A stretch of DNA of 62,000 bases from Glandiceps talaboti (Eukaryota; Hemichordata; Enteropneusta; Spengelidae): NCBI RefSeq assembly GCF_964340395.1, contig NC_135568.1, positions 22,501 to 84,500 of the forward strand. Reading direction: 5' to 3'. The notes under the pieces are model-generated. The model worked only from the letters and a program-made list of their open reading frames with translations, searched no databases and was not told the origin of the DNA. A program made the translations under genes and the position numbers. This document shows, piece by piece, positions 36,726 through 48,454 of this stretch (the stretch's first letter is position 1; each line of letters starts with the position of its first letter).

Positions 36726-37983
36726 CTCCGGCTCCGACTCTGGCTCTGGCTCCGGCTCCGGCTCTAACTCCGACTCCGGTTCCGGTTCCAGTTCTGGCTC
36801 TGGCTCATGCTCCAGCTCCGATTCTGGTTCTAGTTCTGCCTCCAGCACTGGTTCAGGTTCTGGCTCTGGTTCTGGCTGTGGCAGACTTTCAGTGACAGGT
36901 TCTGGCTTGGGCTTTGGGTCAGGCTTTGGTGGTGGTGGTGTTGGTGGTGATGATATGTCTGTTTCTTGTTTTAATGGTTCTGTTTCAGGGTCTGGCTGCT
37001 TGTCGGGCTCATCGGGCATTTGGACCTTTGTCAGAGCCATGGCAATAGTAAGTATGATGGGAATTTTGAAAGCTATAGCTGGCAAGACAACTCCGGACAA
37101 CCATGTATGCATTTCAACTGGAATGCCAACACAGAACAAAGACAGCACGCTGGCGGACATGACCGGTACCCAACAACAGAAACTGAAAATGGATATCAAT
37201 GCAATTGCAACCAATAAATAGCGACCTATGCCCAGGTTAACGATTTCCACTGTGTCTGTACTCAGTGGCCCCTTAAATTTGAGATATACTACTGCAAAAC
37301 TTCCGGTGAGTATGTAAATGAAGGCTACGAAAGTGGTCAAAACGTGAGCACCTAGTGCAAACCCCCAACCTGCATAATCAAGAGCGTGCACAGGGAGTGG
37401 GGAGCAGAATCCGTAAGTCTGATACAATTGACCATTTCCTAGGTGTTCTGTTTCAAAGATAGGTACCGCAGCTATAGTAGAAAAGCCAATCATCCCTATG
37501 TTCATGCACACTATGGTCAATCTTTTACTCATGCCTTTTGAACGGTGGATTAAACGGAATAGAAGATCTGTTATGAATAGAACCAGGCAATATACAATCA
37601 TCCCATGGCCAACTGAGTAGAAGAAACCACCAAGCATGCAAAGTTTTGAACAAGTCCAATCACGTGCCCTTGCGCCATAGATACCCCTAGACATAAGCTC
37701 AGCAGCCAGTAAAATAAACTGATTAACTGCTACCAAGACACATGCCAAACATAGTGAAACCAGATGTATTGCCTGAGAAGAATGAACGTCACTATGACGA
37801 AAAAATTGCCATATTATAAACTGGGCGTTTCCAATCACAATCCAGACTGCAAATATCCACATCATCATCCTCATGACGTCACTCGGAATCAATGTTGACT
37901 GACAGGTGGCTTCGTCGCCATTGTTTGTGAAGCATTGGACGTTGCTCGGTAATAAACAGCACAGTCCACTGTCATCAAAGTAC
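36516..37983 (-). CDS. LRR receptor exon 7, 7TM domain and tail
   Basis: 1468 nt, acceptor TTATCTAG at 37984-37985, stop TAA at 36516-36518. All seven helices and the tail lie in one exon, as in LGR-type genes. The tail holds [17 protein letters not shown] and then about 100 residues of PE and EPE repeats, ending [15 protein letters not shown]. Confidence 0.9.
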
Positions 37984-40900
37984 CTAGATAACATATTAAG
38001 TAACAAATCAAAGTACCCATAAAAAATTAAGTAACACCATGTTGTCTTAACGTAGAATGCGCCTCTGAGACAATTTACTTGTTACTTGTCTGATTTTTCT
38101 CGAACAAGTAACACTAGGAAAAATATTGAATTTGGCAAAGTATATCTAATTAAATACACAAATATACAACATTATCCATGTTGTAGTGTGTCCAAGGAAA
38201 AAGATTCAAATGGCTCATGCTCTATTGTCGTGACATACACTCTAAATTGGTAATTTTCACAGTGATAAATGCCAAATAAAAATGAGTGTATTTCCAATTA
38301 CCCGACAGACCCTAGTTTAAGCCCCCAACCCCGAACATTTTTTCATACAAAAAGGTAAAATGGTAACAATGTACTTCTATTTCCATGTACAGCTGCTTGC
38401 TTGTCTTTGCCACATCTGAGGCCACTTATTTTTTTTTAAATCGTATTCCAGATCTTTTTAGACTATAATAGTATAGTCTGCATAGCACGCTTGTCTAAAT
38501 AACTTATAATTGTCTTCACTTACTTCTTTTACACCTCATCAAATCCCACGAAAGTATTGTGACGGATGAATGTCTTATCTTGGGATCGCTAGCAATTTTT
38601 TGTAAGTTTAAATTTAAATTAAAAGAAAAGGAAATTCCGACCTCCCTACTCCATTTTCTGAAGTCATGCTAACGGAAACAAACATTTTGTTTCTAATTTT
38701 GCCTAACTCAAAAAGAGATGAGACAACATAAACGAAGGTCGGAGAGCTTATGTAACAGTGTCTATTGGTTGCCACAGACATACATATCAACAACAAGGAA
38801 TTGAAGACTTATCACAAGGAACCTCACAAAATGTGTGTGCATTATTCATCAACACCAAACTTACGCTTCTTTGAGATTAAGTAGATTTGTAAATTCGTTT
38901 TCATCCTCAAAGATACTATCGCTGAGACTCCTGTTCATAAGAACAAAAAAAAATTACTGCTTTCTGGTTTCTGCTGCAGATAAATAAAATATAAACAGTT
39001 GAAGTGATTGCTCTATTTGAACAGTTAAATATACCTCTGAGTCATCAATATACACATACTGATATGCATGTATACTTCTACCGCAAACTAAAGTTTATCT
39101 TTTCCAGTGCAAGAAGTATATGCCAAATTATGTTACATTTGAAGCATACATTCTTAAGACATATCCTAATTACTGAAAATCATTCATTATGTACATGACT
39201 CATTACAACTAAAAGCTATATTATCAAACTCTGTGTACTTTGTTATCATCACTGTATGTACCAAAATATATGAAATTTGAAGATTGCAGTCTTAAGTTAT
39301 AGCTTAACAACAGAAAATTATTAATTTTGCAAATGCCTCATTAATATTTACAGGATGTTTACCAAAACCTAAACAATCCAGCCACTGCCCCAAAAATATG
39401 TGCACCAAATTTCGTTTGAATTGAGGCAGCCTTTTTTAGAAAATGATGACACCCATGCAAGCACGCACGCACACCCACATACACGGAAGGTAAAAACTTT
39501 ATTCTCTGACATTATTGTCCTTGTTCTGGTTGTTTCACAGGAAGTGTAGATACCTTTTCTCATTTGTCTTTTGACACATTTAAAGGAGAGTCATACATAA
39601 TATGCATATATATTTGAACATAAGTTTGATGTAGAGAGACGCTATCTTGAGGTATTACAAACCATTCTCTTCATGTTGCTCTATCCCCTCTATCATAAAT
39701 CACTTACTGTGTCAACTGTATAAGCCATTCATACAATTTCTTTTTTAATTAATGTTACATATGATCATTGTGAATGTGATTTTTTCCCCTAATGTATATT
39801 ACTGTATTTGTATAGTAATGAAGTCTTCAATTTTCACTTACACTGTCTGGAGACTACGTAGATCTCTGAAAACACCCATTTCCATTGTAAGGGTTGCCAC
39901 ATCAACAATACTCCTGCAAAACAAATGTAACAATTATAAAATCATTCAGAGACCATTTGTGTCAAAATGGATTAATACGAAATGGTAAATTATAAAGCTT
40001 TCGATACACTTCATAAACAACATTGTTATACATAATATAATGTAGCAGTCCACTTCAAATAAATAAATAACACATCAATTTAAATATAAAATTAAGTCTT
40101 TTATACCATGTAAACATACTCAGCAATGGCTAGGAAACTTTACCTAACACGTGTATGTCAAATGTTTCAAAATACTTATAGACTTACAAGAACTTGATTT
40201 GATCCTGGCCAAGAAAGGTGTCATTCGGAATACTCTTAACACCAAGATCAAAGAGATAACTGAAATTAGAAAAGAGCCACATACAACTTCAGACATTTTT
40301 AAAAACTTTTCATAAATCATGCTTCTGATATGTATACAGTGTATTCTTACTATAGACATACGTCTTGCCATTTGCTCTAATGCATGGTAGAGAATTATAA
40401 AGTATAGACAACAAAAATTGCAGTTGACCACAGGGTCAATACATAGACACGAATACTATAAGGAACTATACTATTATACAAATCAACAACAGTTAAAATA
40501 TGTATCAAAACTCATATCATACATAAGCAATACAGCAAGCAATACCAACCAATGATATACAATGACACAATAGAATACAAATACAACACCACTACCAATG
40601 ATATAGAATGATACAAATGAACAATACAGCATACAATACCAACCAATGATATACAATGACACAATAGAACAAATACAACTACAATACCATTACCAATGAT
40701 ATAGAATGATACAAATAAACAATACAGCATACAATACCAACCAATGATATACAATGACACAAAAGAACAATACAGCTACAAAAAATACCACTACCAATGC
40801 TGTAGAATGATACAAATAAATAATACAGCATACAATACCAACCAATGATATACAATGACACAATAAAACAACACAACTACAAAAAATACCACTACCAATG

Positions 40901-43900
40901 CTATAGAATGATACAAATGAACAATACAGCATACAATACCAACCATGTACCAATGATATGCAATGACACAATAGAAAAATACAACTACAATACCACTAAA
41001 AATGCTATAGAACGATACAAATTAAGAATACAGCTAGCATACAATCCTGTTACCAGTCACTTATTTAAACTATACATAAACCATACATAAATACTTAGCC
41101 ATAAATCAAATGAAACAAGAGTCATGTGTCTAAGGTCATGTAAATTAGTAAGAGGACAAGATAGATCACGTGGTCAATTTTACAAAGTGCTGTTTAGGGT
41201 TTGAGTTTTAAAAACTCTAGTTCAATGCTATAGTACTATGTATCTGTGATGCTTATTGTGTCATCACTTGTGCACCTTTCAGTCACTCTGACCATGTCAA
41301 GATCTACCTACTTCCATGATACAGACAGATTTAAGTTGAAGACATTCACAGTAAAACCAAGAAAAAGAATTAAATGAAGCTATCGATAGGTTAAAAGGAT
41401 GCTTTGACTGTACGGATTGGAGTATTTTTAAGGATTCAAGTATTGATGAGTACACATTAGTTTTTGTGAAAGTACGTGCATTCCTACGAAATCTGCTGTT
41501 ACATATGACAAACCATTGTTCACTAACCGGAACTGAAATAATTATAACTAAATAATTGAATAATATTATATAATAATAATAATTTTAATAATAATCAAGT
41601 TTATTTGCATATTGACCACCCTACGTGGGGATAGTTTGTTATGCTGAGTTCAAAAAGGGGTCATTTTATGAACATCCATTGCCATGGTAACCAATACCAC
41701 CAATCATGTGGATTGTTTTCAAAATTTGATGTAAAATGTTAAACAATTGTAAAAAAAATTCCTAACCTTTGTCATATATGAGTCGTAGCTTTCCGTTGTA
41801 AGACATATTATCTAAAATGGGATATCTTTTTCCATGGAAATGTAAATTAGACTTAAAAATGTCATTTTTTTGGTAAAATACATGTTAGAAAATTGGTAGG
41901 GTGTATTTGGTTAGAATCCACCTTACCAAGGGTAGTTTGTTATGCTGAGTTCATAAAGTAATTATTATTAAAACATCCATTGCCATGGTAACCAAAATTA
42001 CCATAATATCGACTTTTGCAAAAATTAGCTATATAAACTAAGTAAAAAACATAACAAATATGAACAAAATTTCTTTGTTTATGGTATTTATGAGTCTAGG
42101 ATGTCCATTGTAACACAACATTTAAAACTGGATAGTTGTTTCCATGGAAACATAAATTAGGCTTACAAATATCATGTTTTGGTAAAATATGTTTGTTATA
42201 CCAGAAAATTGTTTGAGTCTGTTCGGTTAGAATCCACCCCACCTTGGGTAGTTTGTTATGCTGAGTTCAAAAAAAATAACTATTAATCGAACAATCATTG
42301 TCATGGTAACGAAAATTGCCATAACATGTTGACTTTTGAAAAAGTTAGCTATAATAGGAAAACGTTTCTTTGCTTCTGGCATTTATGAATCTGTGATGCC
42401 CATTGTAACACAACTTATTTAAAACTGAACAGCCATTTAGATGGAAACATAAATTAGACCTAAAAATGGAAACATAAATTAGACCTAAAAATGTCATCTT
42501 TTGGTAAAATATATGTTTGCAATAATAGAAAATTGTCAGGTCTGTTTGGATAGAATCTATCTCACCTGGAGTAATTTGTTATGCTGAGTTCAAAAAATGT
42601 AATTATTATTCGAACATCGATTTCCATGGTAATGAACATCACCATATATATGATTTCTTTGCAATAATAGACAAAACATTAAAAGATAAAATACCAAAAA
42701 AATCCTGTATGCATGCTGTTTGTGGGTCAGTGACATCCAATGTAACATAAATTGTCTAAAAAAGGATAGCTGTTTCCATGAAAACATACCTGTAAAGTAC
42801 AATTTCGTACAAGCTCAATAATGAACTGTGTTCATTTAGGACAAACCCCCACCACTTTCCCCTAAATGGACATTCACCAGTGTGACACGTTTACATATGT
42901 AAATTCCTCTTCAGCCAAAATATAGTGCACCTGACATGTCCTAAAATGCCATTTTACCACCAAGATAAATACGTTAATTCACAGTAGTATTATTAAGGGT
43001 AATGTCTTTGATATGTCTTTAAAGTTATCATAGGATGTTATATACTTACAGTTCCTGCAGAGAGTCTAAGTTGTTCAAGTTGTTTAATGCTTCGTTAGCA
43101 TCCTTGTCAGATCCATTTACTCCATGTATCAGTAATCTGGTGATAGATAAATATTAATATCAGTAATCTGGTGATAGATAAATATTAGTATCAGTAATCT
43201 GGTGATAGATAAATATTAATATCAGTAATCTGGTGATAGATAAATATTAATATCAGTAATCTGGTGATAGATAAATATTAATATCAGTAATCTGGTGATA
43301 GATAAATATTAATATCAGTAATCTGGTGATAGATAAATATTAATATCAGTAATCTGGTGATAGATAAATATTAATATCAGTAATCTGGTGATAGATAAAT
43401 ATTAATATCAGTAATCTGGTGATATATAAATATTAATATCAGTAATCTGGTGATAGATAAATATTAGTATCAGTAATCTGGTGGTAGATAAATATTAATA
43501 TCAGTAATCTGGTGATAGATAAATATTAATATCAGTAATCTGGTGATAGATAAATATTAATATCAGTAATCTGGTGATATATAAATATTAGTATCAATAA
43601 TCTGGTGATAGATAAATATTAATATCAGTAATCTGGTGATAGATAAATATTAGTATCAGTAATCTGGTGATATATAAATATTAATATCAGTAATCTGGTG
43701 ATATATAAATATTAATATCAGTAATCTGGTGATACATAAATATTAATATCAGTAATCTGGTGATAGATAAATATTAGTATCAGTAATCTGGTGATAGATA
43801 AATATTAATATCAGTAATCTGGTGATAGATAAATAAATATTGATATCAGTAATCTGGTGATAGATAAATAAATATTAATATCGGTAATCTGGTGATAGAT

Positions 43901-45644
43901 AAATATTAATATCAGTAATCTGGTGATAGATAAATATTAATATCAGTAATCTGGTGATAGATAAATAAATATTAATATCAGTAATCTGGTGATAGATAAA
44001 TATTAATATCAGTAATCTGGTGATAGATAAATATTAATATCAGTAATCTGGTGATAGATAAATAAATATTAATATCAGTAATCTGGTGATAGATAAATAA
44101 ATATTAATATCAGTAATCTGGTGATAGATAAATAAATATTAATATCAGTAATCTGGTGATAGATAAATAAATATTAATATCAGTAATCTGGTGATAGATA
44201 AATAAATATTAATATCAGTAATCTGGTGATAGATAAATAAATATTAATATCAGATTTTACTGAGTAATTTGGATAATTAATTATTTTGTGATTAGACAAC
44301 ATGTTAAGAATTGATGCTTCAAAATATCATAACTTGGTGTATAATCTTAGATTGATGACAAGGCCTAAAAAAATTGTGTGGTTCCGATTACACACATTTT
44401 AGAATGTATGGGGTAGATAGAGTTTTTCCCATATGTGAGTGTCTAGTTCAAGTAAGTATGTTTTCCACTGTTTTCCATATGGTCTCTATTATACAGTATT
44501 AGTAGCCTACTCACAAAGCAGAGACCGAGGCCGGTAGCTCACTGAGGTCAGAGGTCATATATTTCAAGTCACATTGATAAATACCGTCTTCACAATGACA
44601 GGCAGGTGGACACTGTGCTTTCCCTATAAAATCAAAACATTCACACATACATATTAGTGTCTTACTTCCGTATCTAAAATATAAACTTGACATATATGTT
44701 GTGTGGGTACAAATACTGAAATGTTACAACAGAAATGTTTCAGGAAACAATTTATTAATATATTTGGTTCAAACATAACTTTGAGTTCCCAATCGAATTT
44801 GAATACTAGTACTCAAAATGGTGATGATTACCAGAAAAACATAAACATTCTGAACACAAGCAACAGAACGCGCCTGTTAATTTTGTATACAACAAACCAT
44901 ACAATGTATATGAAAGGGGCACAGTCTGTATGCTGGTGGCTGTCTTGTTTCAAATTGAAATACTGCAGTATATTCATATTAACGTCATTGGTGGTTGTCT
45001 TGTTTCTAATTGAAATATATTTATGCTAATGTCGGATTGATTGACAGCTTTCAGCATGTATTAATAGGACATGATATCAAATGACATGATGATATAATCT
45101 TTTGTATACTAATAAATTCCAAAAACAACAAAGTACCTTTATGAAGTCCTACAGATATGTATGTAACCACAGACAAGTAATAACACACTGTGTCAGCTTC
45201 CAAACAATTTCCTGTATTTTGTACACTTTGGTTCTAGTTAGTTACATTGTAGTTTACACTGAGATTAGTCAAAAGTTTTGGTCCTCGTTAGTTTACACTG
45301 AGATTAGTCAGACGGTTTGTCTCCATTAGTTTACGCTGGGATATTAGTCAAAAGTTTGGTCCTCGTTAGTTTACGCTGAGATTAGGCAGATGGTTTGTCT
45401 CCATTAGTTTACACTGAGATTAGTCAGATGGTTTGTCTCCATTAGTTTACGCTGGGAGATTAGTCAGACGGTTTGTCTCCATTAGTTTACGCTGGGAGAT
45501 TAGTCCAACGTTTGATCAAAGACTAAAGTTAATATTACCATGGAGGTATAAAAATAGATCTATTTTTATACCTCCATGATATTACGTACCTGACAAGATG
45601 ACGAGCAGCAAAGTCAGGGTCTGTAGGGTAATTGATATGCTCAT
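36516..45644 (-). CDS. Leucine-rich-repeat 7TM receptor with Pro-Glu tail (complete)
   Basis: Seven exons join in one frame to 642 codons plus stop: 45590-45644, 44515-44623, 43050-43136, 40188-40259, 39842-39913, 38865-38930, 36516-37983. Signal peptide (residues 1-18), LRR N-cap with C23, C27, C29, C36, about four LRRs (55-154), a linker with a CC pair as in LGR-type hinge regions, seven TM helices (about 193-470), then a ~170-residue tail. Rhodopsin-class marks kept: GN in TM1 (206), Cys at the top of TM3 (265) and in ECL2 (347), CWVP in TM6 (424-427). Not kept: the TM2 Asp (Leu instead), DRY (TDLLF instead) and NPxxY (FKIPII instead). The 72-bp phase-2 LRR exons are typical of glycoprotein-hormone/relaxin receptor genes. 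Ligand unknown. Extra LRR exons in large introns cannot be excluded. Confidence 0.85.
36570..36900 (-). repeat. Coding hexanucleotide-type repeat (Pro-Glu tail)
   Basis: Degenerate GAGCCN/GAACCN repeats in the last exon encode PEPE-type sequence. Synonymous third-base variation is abundant (GGCTCT, GGTTCC, GGCTCA and GGCTCC on the plus strand), which argues that the peptide pattern is older than the last expansion. The antisense GSGSGS frame is a shadow. Confidence 0.85.
37984..38864. other. Intron 6 of the LRR receptor
   Basis: AT-rich. No further LRR-like exon with the family phase was recognised. Confidence 0.5.
38865..38930 (-). CDS. LRR receptor exon 6, last LRR
   Basis: 66 nt, phase 2 in and out, acceptor GAACAG, donor GTAAGT. 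Encodes [20 protein letters not shown] and EA, two residues shorter than the other repeats, and joins to YFDDSGLCC of the next exon. Confidence 0.85.
39110..39570. repeat. Diverged tandem repeat with CA-like tail in intron 5
   Basis: Two units of about 190 bp share (A)AA(A)TTATGTTACATTTGAAG-, CTTAAG- and GAAAATCATT-type phrases and lead into GTGCACCAAATTTCG and a degenerate CACGCACGCACAC tract near 39465. This recalls the 147-bp family at 34 kb. Confidence 0.4.
39842..39913 (-). CDS. LRR receptor exon 5, LRR
   Basis: 72 nt, phase 2 in and out, acceptor TTTTGCAG, donor GTAAGT. Encodes [20 protein letters not shown] then LQTV, one repeat ending in the FxxLxxLxxL pattern. Confidence 0.88.
40188..40259 (-). 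CDS. LRR receptor exon 4, LRR
   Basis: Exactly 72 nt (24 residues), phase 2 in and out, acceptor AATTTCAG, donor GTAAGT. Encodes [20 protein letters not shown] and IKFL, a good LRR consensus with IPNDTF. Confidence 0.88.
40500..41045. repeat. ~100-bp minisatellite, about 5 units, in intron 3
   Basis: The phrase ACCAACCA(ATGATA)TAC recurs at 40544, 40638, 40737, 40838 and 40938, spacing 94-101 bp. Units contain AATGA(T/C)ACAAA and ACAATACAGCATACAATACC. Confidence 0.85.
41600..42830. repeat. ~300-325-bp tandem repeat, 4 units, in intron 3
   Basis: TTTGTTATGCTGAGTTCA marks units near 41635, 41937, 42252 and 42576. Each unit also has (C/A)AT(T/C)GCCATGGTAAC or a relative and GTTTCCATGGAAAC or a relative. 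One unit has an internal 29-bp duplication (AAACATAAATTAGACC near 42445 and 42472). Confidence 0.8.
43050..43136 (-). CDS. LRR receptor exon 3, first LRR
   Basis: 87 nt, acceptor ATCACCAG, donor GTAAGT, phase 2 in and out. Encodes [20 protein letters not shown] then NNLDSLQEL. Its first nine bases and its acceptor are the unit of the 31-bp minisatellite filling the upstream intron. Confidence 0.85.
43132..44252 (-). repeat. 31-bp minisatellite made of the exon 3 splice acceptor, ~35 units
   Basis: The unit on the minus strand contains TATTTATCTATCACCAG followed by ATTACTGAT. The unit nearest the exon is the real acceptor of exon 3; the other ~34 copies extend into intron 2. Units are 31 bp, with 35-bp versions (an extra AATA) concentrated in the part furthest from the exon, from about 43840 on. 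Substitution variants (GATAT for GATAG, AATATTAG for AATATTAA) recur in several units. Confidence 0.95.
44253..44514. other. Intron 2, donor-proximal unique part
   Basis: Unique AT-rich sequence between the minisatellite and the exon 2 donor. Nothing else recognised. Confidence 0.5.
44515..44623 (-). CDS. LRR receptor exon 2, LRR N-cap
   Basis: 109 nt, acceptor TTTTATAG, donor GTGAGT, phase 1 to 2. Encodes [20 protein letters not shown] and the start of the first repeat. The C-x3-C-x-C-x6-C pattern is an LRRNT disulfide cap. Confidence 0.85.
44624..45244. other. Intron 1, distal part
   Basis: The short plus-strand frame at 44703-45029 has no recognised domain. No exon signal was found. Confidence 0.4.
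45245..45515. repeat. ~39-bp minisatellite in intron 1
   Basis: About seven units built on GTTTACRCTGRGATTAGTCA followed by GACGGTTTGTCTCCATTA or AAAGTTTTGGTCCTCGTTA. The two unit types alternate at first, then the second type dominates. Confidence 0.85.
45539..45578. other. Perfect 40-bp palindrome, 11 bp from a 5' splice site
   Basis: The two 20-bp halves, CATGGAGGTATAAAAATAGA and its reverse complement, are perfectly complementary with no loop. On the minus strand it begins 11 bp after the end of exon 1, inside intron 1. Both strands carry GTATAAAAATA, a TATA-box-like string. As RNA it would fold into a 20-bp stem just downstream of the donor. Confidence 0.95.
45590..45644 (-). CDS. LRR receptor exon 1, signal peptide
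   Basis: ATG at 45642-45644; [18 protein letters not shown] then a split Gly codon, donor GTACGT, phase 1. A short hydrophobic leader directly joined to the cysteine-rich N-cap makes this start convincing. A GA microsatellite lies 36 bp upstream in the likely 5' UTR or promoter. Confidence 0.8.
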
Positions 45645-45679
45645 GGTTCTGTTGATAATCCGATGAACCCTACACAGAA

Positions 45680-45743
<64 letters not shown>
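45680..45743. repeat. (GA)n microsatellite upstream of the receptor start
   Basis: About 32 GA units directly upstream of the minus-strand ATG, in the expected 5' UTR or core promoter. GAGA-type repeats can act as promoter elements in some animals; that is inference here. Confidence 0.95.
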
Positions 45744-45746
<3 letters not shown>

Positions 45747-46385
45747 AGCGCCCTCAACGGCGATCACGATTTAAATCTGTTACTGTACAATTTACGGATA
45801 ACATCAACCACTGATAAGCGTCTACAATGTCAAATTATTGGTATTTTAACAGTTTTCAGAGAATAGATGGGATCGTCTGGTCGAAAAATCATACTACAGT
45901 TTTAACCTGGCGCCAGATTGAAAACCAAGCTCTTGCTCAAGAGTTAAACTTATAAAAAATATAGCTAGCTATAGGTTTATAGTTTATAATATACTACTCG
46001 TCGTCCCGTATTGATGTGTAGGATGTGGCCTGCGCAAATTTGTATTAGTCCTTGATGTTTCTGTCCTATGTTCTGTTTAATGTTGAAACTGCTCAAGTTG
46101 TTTGAATTGTTCGAACACTACTGTATTACATTATTACCCATGATTACCAAGCCGATCGAAATACTCTATTTTAGAATATTCAACGTAATGGTTCTATATC
46201 TGTATCTGTATCAAATCAACGGATTTATAGGCGGTTCTATAGGGCGTTTATTTCAAAGTTCTTGTCCAACTATTAACTATTAATTAAAATACGTACACTC
46301 TTTCACTGTCTTTCAATCTGCATGACTTTTTTTTACATCTCACACAACGTGTTTTGATACAAAGTACATTTTAATACATTTTATG
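45744..46385. other. Upstream intergenic region, nothing recognised
   Basis: No promoter motif or coding signal that I can support. Confidence 0.45.
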
Positions 46386-46474
46386 TCACTGTGAACACAA
46401 ATAAACAGTTTTAAATTTGTGTTTGAATCTTCCTTGTTTCATTCGAAAGTGATGTTGATTTGTGTTCACAGTGA
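46386..46474. other. 16-bp perfect inverted repeat with 57-bp loop
   Basis: TCACTGTGAACACAAA (46386-46401) and TTTGTGTTCACAGTGA (46459-46474) are exact reverse complements. The outer flanks (ACATTTTATG and GAATGT) are also partly complementary. Likely a small transposon relic. Confidence 0.7.
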
Positions 46475-46539
46475 GAATGTATCATTTTGTACGCTTGTGC
46501 GCTATCAAGACATGTATTTTTCTTATGCCATGCATTTGA

Positions 46540-46567
46540 AACAAACAAACAAAACAAACAAACAAAC

Positions 46568-46612
<45 letters not shown>
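46540..46612. repeat. (AAAC)n-(AAC)n microsatellite
   Basis: Tetramer AAAC units followed by about 14 AAC trimers. Confidence 0.95.
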
Positions 46613-47446
<834 letters not shown>

Positions 47447-48400
47447 CTTTAGTATTACATAAATGACATATTCTTTCATCTGTCTTTCGATTGGTAAATT
47501 CTGTGCTGAGATCCTGAGTTCAGTTGTGCTGATTCTGTGCCAAGCATTATTTACTAGTTCTAGATATGGTTCAAATTCATAATTTGTTTTAAATTTGTTA
47601 TAGGTATGGAATTTGTTGTCAGTTTTTTTAATCGTTGGTATCCAAACACTATCGATATAAATGTTTTTCGATTGACTACTGAGATTTGTTTCAGTTATCT
47701 CATGCAACTTATTGATATCACAGCAAGGAGGGTAGACTGTCGACAGTCGCTCGCGCCTTTTTTGCTACGTTTTATCTAAAGCTAAAGTCGCCGCGCTCCG
47801 ATCCGCGATTCGCATACTGATAGCGAGGGCCGAAGGCCTGAGCCAACAGTATATATGCGATAGTTCGGGCCTTCAACCCACTCGGTGTGGGGGAGGGGGG
47901 GGGGTCAATTTTTTACAAATTGGGGGACTTCCATATTTTAGAAAATGGAAATTAGGTGAGGGTCTCATTTTACTTTGACTAATTGTTTGCATTATTTTGT
48001 GATTTTGTTATGACCCCACTGCTGCCACCGGTTCCAAATCCTACTGCTACCACATTTCACCACTGCCGCCATTGTAAAGTAGTTTTAGTGTATAAATTAT
48101 TACACTTTAATAGTAAATGCTGTTTGTTTTGTTTTTCATTTCCATTTTTGGTCATGAATATTGTATTCTTCACACTATACTTATAAACTAGTGTACTAAA
48201 CTATGCTGAACAGCGGGTGGTGAGCACGGGTTGTTATAATACTTGATAAACAAGTGTAAATGTTTGAATGCGTGACATGTCCTTTATCACTGACATCTAT
48301 TTCTTAGCTGTGGGATACCAGCAACTCCACCCATTCTCCCTTTTTCATGTGGCTCGACCTTCAGGATCCCTTCAACGTCACGAGTTAACTTGAGGACAAT
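47447..48400. other. Divergent intergenic region with a CpG-rich patch
   Basis: 47745-47840 is clearly richer in CpG (TCGCTCGCGCC, TCGCCGCGCTCCGATCCGCG) than its surroundings. No gene recognised. A G-run lies near 47890-47903. Confidence 0.45.
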
Positions 48401-48405
48401 ACGAA

Positions 48406-48420
48406 CACGCATGCGCGTTG
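48406..48420. promoter_or_regulatory. NRF1-like motif just upstream of the zinc-finger gene start
   Basis: The reverse strand reads CGCGCATGCGTG, one mismatch from the palindromic NRF1 site YGCGCAYGCGCR. It lies 35 bp before the ATG at 48455, in a CpG-containing promoter-like stretch. The following GTTGCCTTGTTGCTAAC has half-sites resembling an RFX X-box but with the wrong spacing. Confidence 0.4.
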
Positions 48421-48454
48421 CCTTGTTGCTAACCAAGCTGATTTACCTGTAAAA

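Noticed and set aside
36568-37221. Plus-strand GSGSGS-rich frame of 217 residues
   Set aside because: Antisense shadow of the Pro-Glu tail; the minus strand has the signal peptide, LRR exons, seven TM helices and correct splice phases.
43132-44252. CRISPR-like array of ~31-bp direct repeats
   Set aside because: There are no spacers: the units are contiguous, and the genome is eukaryotic. It is a minisatellite.
48412-48440. RFX X-box before the zinc-finger gene
   Set aside because: The half-sites GTTAGC and GGCAAC are present, but the spacing is too wide and one half has a mismatch to the consensus.
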